From Meconema thalassinum (taxonomy: Eukaryota > Arthropoda > Insecta > Orthoptera > Tettigoniidae), in the NCBI GenBank assembly GCA_946902985.2, contig OX336395.1:291581065-291645064 (forward strand): a stretch of DNA of 64,000 nt, written 5' to 3'. Shown in pieces: positions 1 to 9,200 of this stretch. The translations under genes and the position numbers were made by a program. The notes under the pieces are model-generated. The model ran no database searches. It saw nothing but the letters and a program-made list of their open reading frames with translations, and was not told the origin of the DNA. The first letter of the stretch is position 1. Every line of letters begins with the position of its first letter.

Positions 1-1
1 T

Positions 2-127
2 TCAAATGCATCTGAATTTCCACCACAAAAAAGGGCGGAGACTAATCTAACAGACCTCGTAAAATACATTAAATCACAACTAATTATATTGGACATACTG
101 GTAAACCAAAAGACTAATATTTCATAA
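2..127 (+). pseudogene. C-terminal tail of a TE-like ORF, copy 1 (window-edge partial)
   Basis: An open frame enters from the left edge and ends at TAA 125-127. It encodes about 41 residues that include TDLVKYIKSQLIILDILVNQ. The same frame, with the same stop, recurs at 6559-6684 with only a few residue changes. A conserved frame and stop in two dispersed copies suggest real coding origin, perhaps the end of an ORF1 or gag-like protein. The opposite-strand frame is less protein-like. I do not recognise the family. Confidence 0.4.
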
Positions 128-283
128 ATTGGTATAGTGTTATTATATTTAAGGACCCTCTGAATGAAGAGAGCTGCATAAAGAGGCTTTGTAGCCTCAG
201 TGGCCTGTACAAGAGAAACAATAAATTCAAATCCAAAAATTCAAATTCCGCACGTTCTTGTTTTTCCTGTTTTTTTTTTCAGC

Positions 284-600
284 GCATGGCTTTTAGTGCC
301 GGGAGTGTCCGAGGATATGTTCGGCTCGCCAGTTTAGTAGCTACTTCGAGACGGACACCCAATGGGTGAGCTACAAGTACCGTTGGGGAGGAAAGTTGGA
401 ATGGAAGGTCGAGGAGTTGGAAGGTAGCGGCTGTGGCCTATAGTTAGGGACCAACCCCAGCATTTGCCTGGAAGGAAGATGGGAAACCACAGAAGACCAT
501 CTTCAAGGTTCCCGGTGGGGGGATCAGAACCTCCTCGCCTCCCGGATGTGAGCGACTGCCAGCAGAAATGCCGTGACCACCACGGCTAACTCACCCGTTT
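284..600. repeat. Dispersed SINE-like repeat, copy 1
   Basis: The stretch 284-455 matches 63697-63870 almost base for base, including GTGTCCGAGGA(C/T)ATGTTCGG and CACCCAATGGGTGAGC. The part after 455 (GAAACCACAGAAGACCATC and on) resembles the body of insect SINE-like repeats but has no second copy here. It is probably a composite of two short interspersed elements. The family name is not known to me. Confidence 0.55.
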
Positions 601-1146
601 GTTTTACCTGAGTCTTGCTTTTTCACGATCTCCTAACCTCGCTTCGTATCACTTAATTCTTTTGAGCGTTGGTTTCTGGCCCTCCTGGGTTTCTTGGGCT
701 GCTCATCTACAGCTTTGCGCTGAATGGAAGTGATCGTTTCCATCAGGCGGTCTTCCCGGCAACTCTTGGGGCCTTTCCCGTCTCTCTGGCTGCAAGCACA
801 AGAAACAAGTATTATCAAATTTGAAGACACACAACCCATCATAGTGTAAGTTGTCCAGGCACCTCTTCCCAAGAATCACAGAGAAAAGTGTATCCCTCTT
901 TCTCAGAGTCAGAGACATAAATAACCAATGTCAAATAGATGAAGCTATGCAATTCGCTATTCGAAGTCACGCCGTGCAATGGCAAGTTGAGTCTCTGGAG
1001 CGCGACAGATTGCTATCTCAGGTGCCTTGTCAGCAGCAACAACGTCTCTGTCGGACACCGACAGTTCTTCAACCTTGGATAATTTCCTTTCTCATATTGA
1101 ATATTGTTTACCAGAGTGCCGGTGGACTCGGTCATGTCACTCATCT
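601..1146. other. No recognisable feature
   Basis: Short overlapping open frames occur on both strands, but none resembles a known protein. The stretch may be the decayed 5' part of the Penelope-like element that follows, since a recognisable RT starts only near 1150. Confidence 0.4.
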
Positions 1147-2259
1147 AGGATTTGGTTCCTGAGGACATTGCCCGATTATTCCACCACTGCTTGTATTCCA
1201 GTTATTTCTTGTGGGATGGTAAATATTACGAGCAGACCGATGGTGTGGCCATGGGAAGTCCACTCTCGCCTATCGTGGCAAATGTTTTCATGGAACATTT
1301 TGAGGGGGAGGCTGTATCTTCGGCGTCTTTCAAACCTGTGATTTGGTGGAGGTATGCGGATGATACGTTCGTGGTGTGGGAGGAGGGTTCTGAAAAAATT
1401 GAGCCACTTTCTGAACCACCAAAATCAGCTGCCTCCTTCAATCCACTTCACAATGGAGCTAGAGTCAGGTGGATGCTTACCTTTTTTCGATGTTCTTGTG
1501 AGGAGGAAAGCTGATGGCTCGATGGGGCACAGCGTCTACCGTAAGCCAACTCACACTAACCGTTATTTACATGCGGACTCCCACCACCACCCAGCACAAA
1601 AACAAGGAATTATGACAACCCTAGCCAAAAGAGCGGAACGTATTTGTGAGGCATCAACTCTTCAGGAAGAGTTACATGCCTTACAAACCATGTTTAAGGG
1701 TAATGGCTATAATGAATCCACTATATATAGGTCCCTACATCCCAGAAGGAGGGATAGACAACCTTCTCAGAGCTCCGACGTGAGAGGAACTCCTTACCTC
1801 CCTTATATTCACAACACCACTGACCGCGTTGTTAAGATTCTCCGCAAGCACAAGATAAAAACAGTTTTCGGCACTATGACGAAAATTTGTCAACGTTTAG
1901 CATTAAACAAAGATAAATTGTCCCCAATACTACAACCTGGGGTGTATGAAGTCCCATGTACTTGAGGAAAAGTCTACATTGGACAAACAAAACGGTCCAT
2001 TGCAACTCGCATCAAAGAGCATCAAAGGAACATCCGTCTAAACCAACCTGACAAATCAGCTATAGCTGAACATGCCCTGTCTTCAGGGCACGATGTATGT
2101 TTCAAGGATGCTCATGCGCTTGCCCTTGTTAAGCACAACTGGTCTAGAATTATAAGGGAAGCATTTGAAATTCGTAAAAATCCCAATAATTTTATCAGAG
2201 ACACTGGATATCAGCTAAGTGACACTTGGCTACCAGTTATTAAGGATCTAGGGAGATAG
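1147..2259 (+). pseudogene. Penelope-like retroelement: RT plus GIY-YIG endonuclease, 5'-truncated
   Basis: The frame at 1152 carries the RT motifs TDGVAMGSPLSPIVANVFME and WRYADDTFVVW. A shift in the A-run near 1391-1397 moves coding to the frame that runs through 1965, with the family-typical GHSVYRKPTHTNRYLHA segment. After a TGA at 1963-1965 the same frame continues with KVYIGQTKRSIATRIKEHQ and ends at TAG 2257-2259. The GVYEVPCT and KVYIGQT pair is the hallmark of the GIY-YIG nuclease of Penelope-like elements. One frameshift, one in-frame stop and loss of the N-terminal RT motifs mean it is dead. Family assignment is firm; clade within Penelope-like elements is not assigned. Confidence 0.88.
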
Positions 2260-2937
2260 TTCCTCTCAGTCTCTCTGTTCTTCACATATTTAATATTGTA
2301 CATTTTCCCTCTATGGCTCAGAGCCTGGATTTGATCTCCTTTGTTCGTCACTGGAGGAGTTTCCATCTGTTTTTTCGCCGTTGCCTGTATGACGTTAGAT
2401 ATCGTTCAGATACACTTCGCTTTTGTTTATGTTTCCTTATATCCATCTAACCCTCCCCCCCCCCTTTTCTTTTGGACATCCTCATTCTTTGAGGAGTTTT
2501 TATATTTTCACCCCGCCCCCTTTACCTTCTCGTTACTTACTACTCTGTCCGCCGTTCCACCATGGTCCATACAGTAATTTCTGGCAGCTGCTCTCTGGTG
2601 ACGAACAGAGGAATTTATCTATATTTTTTGTAATCTCATTGATATACTTTCTGTGGCCACATTGTTTATTTCCATTGAAAAAGGAGGCAAGGTTTCTCCA
2701 AAACGTTTGGTTCAAATCAAAATACATACGGCATTAGCCCAAAAGCATGAATTATTTATATAATAATCCGGGCCGTGAAAGCCTTAATATACAAATTTGA
2801 ATGATATTTATTTGTTCGGACGATTACAATGACAAGAAACACTCTATGACTGTCAGCGTTCATGTACTGTATCAATCAATTAATTTCCAATGATTTACGA
2901 GAACATGAACATTGTCGATTGTTATGTCCTGTGAGAC
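2260..2937. other. Probable Penelope 3' flank, otherwise nothing recognised
   Basis: Pyrimidine-rich DNA with a C-run near 2453-2465 follows the Penelope stop codon. The ORFs here are low-complexity artefacts. From about 2740 the sequence is AT-rich with no repeat partner that I could find. Confidence 0.35.
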
Positions 2938-3280
2938 ATCAACATGCCCAAGAACGCAGGTTCAAACCTGGCCGAAGTCGTCGGATTTTTTTAAGAGCGT
3001 TAAAAATCCTTTAGTTTGCCTTCCTTCGGAGGGGAAGTAAAGCCGGTGGGCCCATGTCATAGTTATGGCATGTAAAAGAACCTTCCACTAACTACACTTG
3101 AAGCTAAATTATAGGTTAGATTTGACTAACGCTCTTAGGTTCCAACGTTCGTCGCCAGGAGCCGACTGCGGTTGTATCTAGTAACCAAGTGCAGAACACT
3201 AGCTGTCATTGACGGTGGCGATTGGTAGCAAAAGTAGGAACTACTTGAAAATTGAATGTCTGCAGCCCATACTTGAATTA
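2938..3280 (+). repeat. SINE-A, 5' part (split by the LINE at 3281-6432)
   Basis: It contains the end of a tRNA-like head with B box GGTTCAAACC, then the family body (CGGCCGAAGTCGTCGG, CCTTCCTTCGGAGGGGAAG, GAGCCGACTGCGG, AAAAGTAGGAACTACTTG). It stops at ATACTTGAATTA and resumes with the same bases at 6433. Other copies are at 29189, 30718, 48553 and a head piece at 7800. The full-length copy at 30718-31220 shows this is one about 500-bp SINE. Confidence 0.85.
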
Positions 3281-6200
3281 TTATTATTATTATTAGCGTA
3301 TGGTACAACACAAAACAAACAACATAAACAATATACATACATACAATAAGTAACACATTACAACTATTACAATCATGCAAGGGAAAGGGTGTTCAAAGAT
3401 TAATGTCTAAATTTTCTAGCCATCTTATGGCTTCAGTAGAGGCTATTACAAAGTCCTGTGTTGATCCAGTGAATGCCCTACTAATACACTCAGTGACAAT
3501 ATGGTTCATAGTCTGTCTAACTGCACCACAATCACAGGTTGGGGAAGATCGCATGCCCCATTTAAACATCATTGATCCGCATCTCCCGTGGTTAGTGCGG
3601 ACTCTGTTGAGAGTTACCCATGTCTTGCGGGGCAAATCAAATCCGGCTGGCATATTTTGAATGTTGAACAATGCCTGCCATTGCATTGGAGCTATGCTGT
3701 TCCACTCTTTTTGCCAATCAGCTTTTGGATCATAAACCTGCCTAACCAGTTCCTGTGCTGTTTTAATAGGTGGAGATCTTGACTTGAGACGGCTATATCT
3801 GGTGCTAGCATCTTCATGAATGGGGAGTTCAGGATTGGCCAATATCTTGTTGTATTCCCTGACCAAGTTGTTCAGTCTTCTAATTCTAGGCGGTTCTATG
3901 TGACTAAGCACAGGCAACCAGAAAAGAGGTGTAGATTTTATTGTGCCACTAATAATACGCATTGTCTCATTCAGGACTGTGTCCACCTTTTTAACATGAG
4001 AGCTGTTGACCCAAACTGAGGAACAGTACTCAGCTGTTGAAAGTACCAGTGCCATCGCCGAAGTACGCAATGTAGTTGCAAACGCTCCCCATGTGGAGCC
4101 AGCAAGTTTGTGGATGATATTGTTACGTGTCCTTAATTTGGCTGCTAGGTTGGTGAGATGCTTCCTGTACGATAACGTTCGGTCAAGAGTAACTCCAAGA
4201 TATTTGGGGTTGGCATTATGAGGGAGAGGGCCTCCATTAAGAGACACTTTCAGGGTAGAGTTCGCTTGCCGATTGTTTAAATGGAAGAAGCAGGTTTCCG
4301 TTTTACTAGAGCTGGACTTCAAGCACCACATTTCGAAGTATTTGCATAGGACATCCAGGTCTGCATTTAAAGTTCTCTCTATCACATTAGCATCAGCATG
4401 TTGAGTAACTATTGCTAGATCATCAGCATAAGCAAACTGACGAGAGCTGGTAGTAGGTATGTCCGCAATATATAGATTAAACAATAATGGAGAAAGAACA
4501 GATCCTTGTGGAAGACCATTATTGAGTACCCTTGTTTTGCTGTGGTTTTTATGCATTACTACCTGGATTATTCTATTTGAAAGCATATTGTTAATCAAAC
4601 GTGACATTTGACTGCACTTTGTCAGTTTAAAGAACTTGTACACAATACCTTCTCTCCACACTGTGTCGTAGGCAGCTGTTAGATCAATAAACACTGCCCC
4701 ACTCTTCAATCGCTTTTCAAAACCTGTCTCAATATGTGTTGTCAAGGCAAGCACCTGATCTTCACAATTACGCTGAGGTCTGAAACCAGCCTGCTCGATA
4801 GGAATGCTTTTACAAATTAGGGGGCTTATTCTATTGTAAATAAGTCGTTCCAGGAGCTTAAAACAAACGCTCATTAAGGCGATTGGTCTGTAGCTTTCAA
4901 CAGAATTCGGAGGTTTGCCAGGTTTTACGATAGCTAGAATCTTAGTTCGTTTGAACTCGGAAGGAAGTTTACTTGTTTGAAGGATGTTTGAAAAGAACTG
5001 CACTAACCAATTCCTTACATTCTTTCCAAAGTGCTTCAGAAATTCTGGGTGTATACCGTCAAAACCCGGGGCTTTTCCATTTTTCAATACTTTTAGGGCA
5101 AGAAGTAGCTCTTGTTCAGTAAAAGGATCAGAAATGTTGGAGGAGGTAGTATAAAGCTTTCTCAACTGAGACAGTTCATCTTTTATAATTCTTTTATGAC
5201 ACTTTTCAGGCTTGACTTTAGACAAGCTGGCAATGCGACTGGCAACATGATTGGGTGAAATCTCTGGCTTCAGCTGGGGACTATGTGGTATTCTTCCTAG
5301 CTTACTTAGGAGGCTCCAAGCTTTTCTACTCGAGTGTCTGAAGTCTAATGTTTCCACAGTTTCCGTCCATCGGTTTCGTCTAGCTTCATCTAGGTTATGA
5401 AGGAGATCATCAGCTACATCCTTTTCGCTATTTCTCTGGTAATCTTCGTATAGTGCTTCACAAGCCTCATCCCAACCTGGGATAAATTCCTTTCTCATTC
5501 CACGAGGAATATGCCTTTTAGCACATGTCAGAACTGCTTTCATAAACCTAGAGTAGTTATCTACCTCTGGAGGAATCCATCTAATGGTTCTGTCGAGATC
5601 GGCTGAGAAACTCTCCCAATTAGCTTTACTGAAGTTCCATCGAGGAAGTGGGGACGATCTTATAATGGGAATCTGCATTCCAATTTCCAGGAAGACAGGC
5701 CGATGTTGACTATGTGGGAAGTTCATAAGAACTTTACGAAACACAGGTACATTGGAACCCTGATGATCATTTGATACAAAGCACAAGTCAGGATTAGTTT
5801 CTGATCCCCATCTTCCTGACTTAAATGTACATCTGTCTTTTGGATTGAAGATCAGTTGCATGTTACAAAGCTCTGCCCACTCTATAAGTTTCTCTCCACA
5901 CTGATCGTTGTTCCTATAGCCCCACTGAGTATGATGACTATTGAAATCACCCACATAGATGGACGGAAGAGAGATTGCTGGAAAAACACTGTCAGGCCAT
6001 TTAGTTCCTGGAGGTTTATAGATGTTTATGATAGTCACCTCATTAACTTTTGTTGTTATGTTGAAAATGTCTGCATCAGAATTAGCCGAGATTAACTGAG
6101 AGCAGGCGATGGAATTTTGAACAAAGGTAGCAGTTCCATAAGATTGGTGATAAGTAGCTCCCACTAACTTGTATCCAGGGATATTTCCTCTTGAACGAAG

Positions 6201-6432
6201 CTGAGATTGATCAGAGGCATGCGTTTCTTGAATACAGATTACATCAACATTATTTTCCAATGCCAACTTGGAAAGATAGTCACTTTTAGATCTACTGATG
6301 CCTTCGATGTTGATTTGAAGGACTCTTAGAACAATACCCAAGGGCTTTGCAGATTGGCTCTGAAAAGAGCTAGTATCTTTAGTTTTGTGTATCATTAGCC
6401 AGGAGATCACTAGTGATAGTCTGGCCACCGAA
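3281..6432 (-). mobile_element. Nearly intact single-ORF non-LTR retrotransposon (I/Ingi-like group)
   Basis: The element lies on the minus strand and ends at 3281 in an (ATT)n tail, which reads TAA repeats in its own direction. It is flanked by perfect 12-bp duplications ATACTTGAATTA (3269-3280 and 6433-6444) that interrupt SINE-A. It is about 3.15 kb with one long ORF and no ORF1. Either the family has a single ORF, as Ingi/Vingi-type elements do, or ORF1 was lost by 5' truncation. The intact frame and perfect TSD point to a young insertion. Confidence 0.88.
3393..6395 (-). CDS. LINE ORF2: AP endonuclease plus reverse transcriptase, about 1000 aa, intact
   Basis: The first ATG inside the element is at 6395; the open frame upstream of it runs into the flanking SINE. 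An AP-type endonuclease comes first (LQINIEGI near residue 30, QETH, YVGDFNSHH near 147, SQHRPV). The RT follows, with KAPGFDG near 440, FIDLTAAYDTVW, LPQGSVLSPLLFN and the catalytic YADD near 653. A C-terminal CDCG..QTMNHIVTEC zinc-knuckle-like motif lies near 950. No RNase H domain is visible. The tail motif LNRVRTNHGRCG recurs in a relative at 12075-12340. The enzyme would nick target DNA and reverse-transcribe its own RNA. No frameshift or internal stop is present. Clade (Ingi, Vingi or another I-group member) is my inference. Confidence 0.92.
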   Translation of the reverse strand: MIHKTKDTSSFQSQSAKPLGIVLRVLQINIEGISRSKSDYLSKLALENNVDVICIQETHASDQSQLRSRGNIPGYKLVGATYHQSYGTATFVQNSIACSQLISANSDADIFNITTKVNEVTIINIYKPPGTKWPDSVFPAISLPSIYVGDFNSHHTQWGYRNNDQCGEKLIEWAELCNMQLIFNPKDRCTFKSGRWGSETNPDLCFVSNDHQGSNVPVFRKVLMNFPHSQHRPVFLEIGMQIPIIRSSPLPRWNFSKANWESFSADLDRTIRWIPPEVDNYSRFMKAVLTCAKRHIPRGMRKEFIPGWDEACEALYEDYQRNSEKDVADDLLHNLDEARRNRWTETVETLDFRHSSRKAWSLLSKLGRIPHSPQLKPEISPNHVASRIASLSKVKPEKCHKRIIKDELSQLRKLYTTSSNISDPFTEQELLLALKVLKNGKAPGFDGIHPEFLKHFGKNVRNWLVQFFSNILQTSKLPSEFKRTKILAIVKPGKPPNSVESYRPIALMSVCFKLLERLIYNRISPLICKSIPIEQAGFRPQRNCEDQVLALTTHIETGFEKRLKSGAVFIDLTAAYDTVWREGIVYKFFKLTKCSQMSRLINNMLSNRIIQVVMHKNHSKTRVLNNGLPQGSVLSPLLFNLYIADIPTTSSRQFAYADDLAIVTQHADANVIERTLNADLDVLCKYFEMWCLKSSSSKTETCFFHLNNRQANSTLKVSLNGGPLPHNANPKYLGVTLDRTLSYRKHLTNLAAKLRTRNNIIHKLAGSTWGAFATTLRTSAMALVLSTAEYCSSVWVNSSHVKKVDTVLNETMRIISGTIKSTPLFWLPVLSHIEPPRIRRLNNLVREYNKILANPELPIHEDASTRYSRLKSRSPPIKTAQELVRQVYDPKADWQKEWNSIAPMQWQALFNIQNMPAGFDLPRKTWVTLNRVRTNHGRCGSMMFKWGMRSSPTCDCGAVRQTMNHIVTECISRAFTGSTQDFVIASTEAIRWLENLDINL

Positions 6433-6536
6433 ATACTTGAATTAAAAACAGATAACACACACTAATACAGCCATCACAATTAACATCGATTATCAGATCG
6501 ATTCAACACACACCCAAAGTACACGGGGTCAAGGTT
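6433..6536 (+). repeat. SINE-A, 3' part
   Basis: The SINE resumes after the LINE with AATTAAAAACAGATAACAC and CACCCAAAGTACACGGGG, matching the 3' third of copies at 33945-34073 and 48890-49010. The usual end with AACCAACCAACC is not found here, so this copy is clipped or diverged at its 3' end. Confidence 0.8.
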
Positions 6537-6558
6537 GGCTCATGCAAGGCCGATTGAT

Positions 6559-6684
6559 TCAAATGCATCAGAATCTTCACCACAGAAAAAGGCGGATACT
6601 ATTCTAACAGACCTCGTAAAATACATTAAATCACAACTAATTATACTGGACATACTGGTAAACCAAAAGACTAATATTTCATAA
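6559..6684 (+). pseudogene. C-terminal tail of a TE-like ORF, copy 2
   Basis: It encodes the same roughly 41 residues and ends at the same TAA (6682-6684) as the piece at 2-127. The differences are a handful of substitutions with no indel, so the frame was kept. It lies just downstream of the SINE-A/LINE composite. It is most likely the end of an ORF from an unrecognised transposon. Confidence 0.4.
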
Positions 6685-6699
6685 ATAGTTATAGTGTTT

Positions 6700-7799
6700 T
6701 TAAATATTTTAAGACAACACATATTCTGACATATATCTGTCCACATTATAAAACAGATGTAACGGGTAATCTCGAGAACCACTGGATGGATTTTGATGCG
6801 GTTTTCACCATTCTGTAAAGAATTTCTCGAGGAAGGTTTCTGCAGAAAAACATTCATTTATGACCAAAGGAAGCTGAGCAGTAACGATTTCAGTGAATTC
6901 AGTCAAAGAGAAACCTGCCGTATGTGCCCCTTGTAAGCTTACGCTGGGCAAACCGTTAAAATATATGTGTACCATGAGTGTAAGAATTGTTTGTTCAGTA
7001 TGAAAATTTCTACAAAAAAGTGCAGGACAGCATATCTCTGTCTTTAATACATCGCCCACTATAAGTGTTTTTACGTTTTCATTTCTTCCAACAATCACCA
7101 TTCAGTGGAAATTTAAATTAGTAGCTTCAGAGTGAGTGAGTCTATCACCCCCAGCTTCAGCCAGCATCAAACTGCTGAGTCGTGACGAGTTAAGACTTCA
7201 GAGAAGAGTATAATTGTTTGGAGTTTCGCTGTTCACCTCGGCTTTTCTGAATTGTGTCTGGGACCTGCCGTCCGTGCGCCTTTTAAGCTTACGCAGGGTA
7301 AACTGTTTAAGATACCGGGCAAATCCGGGACAGGTCGCTAGTTGATTTATACAAGGCCTTAGAATTTTATATAAAGAGTTTTAATAAATTGCTGAAGATG
7401 TGCTAAAGAGCACATGTCCAAACAAAAATAAGAATAAATAAATGGTATTGTTGTATTGACTGGGCGGACACGTGCTTCCATTCAAGGCTATGTTATCGTG
7501 AATATACACATACCTCTCCATATGCCCTTTCTCGCGGTTCTTCTGCCGTTCTTCGGCCTTCGGGCCCTCGCGGTACATGGGCCTTGCTGCCTCCGGCCGT
7601 GTTCCTGGTCAAGTTCTAATCCTGAACATACATAGAGAAACTAAAGTATTCTCTGAACATAATCAGAGATTCACTGCATAATGATTAAACATGACTCAGA
7701 AGGTCAGTTTGTTTTCATAAGAGCTGCTTTTCCGCACGTTGTCCTCTCATAGTACAACGATTGCGTGCACAAAGTTCCAAGATAGGTTTCAACCTTCCC
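6700..7799. other. Unassigned region with an internal imperfect repeat
   Basis: No protein match was recognised on either strand. The segments near 6907-6966 and 7259-7319 are imperfect copies (ACCTGCCGT..GTGC then AAGCTTACGC(T/A)GGG). The stretch 6760-6850 (GGATGGATTTTGATGCGGTT, TCGAGGAAGGTTTCTG) resembles the Helitron-type monomers at 54600-61790 in wording but is too diverged to assign. Confidence 0.3.
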
Positions 7800-7927
7800 T
7801 TGATAGGATGCATACTGAGGGATTTTTTACGCTCTTTAAATATCCGACGACTTCGGCCGGTTTTGAACCCGCGATCTTGGGCATAGAAGCTCAGCATTCT
7901 ACCAACTATGCCACCGAGGCCGCTTAA
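7800..7927 (-). repeat. SINE-A head fragment with intact A and B boxes
   Basis: In reverse orientation the tRNA-like head begins near 7927 with GGCCTCGGTGGCATAGTTGG (A-box region). B box GGTTCAAAACC and GGCCGAAGTCGTCGG follow. Homology stops after about 130 bases, so the body is missing. It is a tRNA-derived SINE head, not a tRNA gene: no acceptor arm closes it. Confidence 0.75.
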
Positions 7928-7949
7928 GATACCTGTGTAAAAATTAGGA

Positions 7950-8190
7950 AGTTATAATACTCGGGCCATATAATGAGAGGAGACAGGTATCGTCTTCTAC
8001 AAGAAATTATTCAAGGGAAGGTTGAGGGCAGAAGGAGTCAAGGAAAAAGAAGGATATCTTGGTTGGACAATTTAAAAAAATGGTTCAAGTATTTCCAGTG
8101 AACATTTCAGAGCTGCTAGATCCAAATACCGCATTGCTGTGATGATCACCAACCTTCTTAGAGGAGTCGGCACATGAAGACGAAGAAGAA
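7950..8190 (+). pseudogene. 5'-truncated LINE: C-terminal tail of RT protein
   Basis: The plus strand reads LGHIMRGDRYRLLQEIIQGK and then RRISWLDNLKKWF. This is the conserved tail after the RT domain in a common insect LINE family. A shift near 8085-8100 breaks the frame. The 3' end is GA-rich (GAAGACGAAGAAGAAGATGAT), matching the GAA-type tail of the related copy at 36519-37722. It belongs to the same family as that copy but is truncated to about 240 bp. Confidence 0.7.
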
Positions 8191-8193
8191 GAT

Positions 8194-9200
8194 GATAGGA
8201 CGCCGTAATAGTATAGGCTACTCGTATTAAACACTGAAGATTATATGAAACACTAAATTGATATAGGCTCCGCAGTAAACAGTGTGCCGTGCGGAACCGT
8301 AGCGTAGTTGGTAAAGTCTTGCGTGTGAGGTTCGAGTCCGGGCTAGTAATGTAAGTTCAATACTCGCTTTCATGCAAATTGTGTGTGAATGAAAGTGTTA
8401 GTTAATAGGCCGGAATTAATAGGAACACAACAGTAGCAAATGCTCGACGTGACGACCGTTTTGGTTCATGCACATTCAGGCCCAGTGCCCAATGGATCGT
8501 CTCCGTGATGAATCGCCGGAAATGATCGGGGTTTTCCGGCAACCGTTTTTGCAAACGCTTAGGAAATGGGGTCCGAAGAAGTTTATGGGACCTTCATTGA
8601 GCTAACAATTTTCTCTGTTACAGCGAGGGGTTATTTTAAGGGGGGACAACACCCTGTATTATGGAGATGCAATTACAGATAACACTTCAATTGTTTCTGC
8701 CATATGGCACCACAGAAATTCATCAGATGACGAACCGATGCACTTTTTTTTGCCCTAAGGGTCTTGAATCATGGTATTCTTATCAACGAGAAGGTCATAA
8801 GAATGACCTTTCTCCTGCCATTATGGCTAAAACCAGTTTTTTTTTAAATTTATTATAGACAGTTGCTTAGGAGGTGTTTTTACCAAGAATAATAGTGGAT
8901 GACTGAATGCAAAAATTGGAAAATATGCCCTCAATCAGGATTTGCCGATACAGAAAGTGTAAAGATTGCAGTAAATCAGGGTGTCAATAAGTTCCCACCC
9001 TCCCAGGGCCGAATTGCGCAAAATTTGTTTAGTTAATTCCTAAAAATTACCTTAAGTTGCAGATATCCTACTCATAATAGGCTACTTCCCTTCTAGAATC
9101 TCTTAACTCATAACTCATCCCTAGCTGAAGATCCTGACAGCCATGTACTCTGTGAGGCTGCTCTACAGAACCTTATACAGCTTGATGGGAAAACATCGAC
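8194..9200 (+). repeat. Long dispersed repeat, copy 1 (partner at 10821-11775)
   Basis: Both copies start with GATAGGACGCCGTAATAGTA and stay alignable to about GATGGGAAAAC with small indels. Each contains a tRNA-like stretch (TAGCGTAGTTGG as A box and GGTTCGAGTCC as B box, 8300-8340), then GAAAGTGTTAGTTAATAGGC, then a Mutator-like transposase remnant. Two copies lie 2.6 kb apart in the same orientation. It could be a segmental duplication or two insertions of one element. Confidence 0.75.
8655..8985 (+). pseudogene. Mutator-like transposase fragment, copy 1
   Basis: The frame reads WHHRN with SSDDEP, then FCPKGLESWYSYQREGH. This matches the Cys-Pro-x-Gly-x-x-Ser-Trp motif of a very common metazoan TE protein that I know as Mutator-like. 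Further on, LLRRC and SVKIAVNQGV fit the following conserved block, with intervening stops. It is a decayed fragment of about 100 codons. The family name rests on recall of the motif, so it is moderately sure. Confidence 0.5.

Noticed and set aside
2341..2737. ORFs with a possible membrane protein look
   Set aside because: They result from pyrimidine-rich DNA and a C-run after the Penelope element. Three overlapping frames are open for the same compositional reason.
5856..6095. Plus-strand ORFs over the intact LINE
   Set aside because: These are antisense shadows of ORF2, which has endonuclease and RT motifs over its whole length.
8300..8345. Possible tRNA genes (also near 7900, 15600, 16660, 31200, 41690, 44175, 49960)
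   Set aside because: A and B boxes are present, but no acceptor stem closes and each is followed by a SINE or other repeat body found elsewhere in the window. They are tRNA-derived promoter heads.
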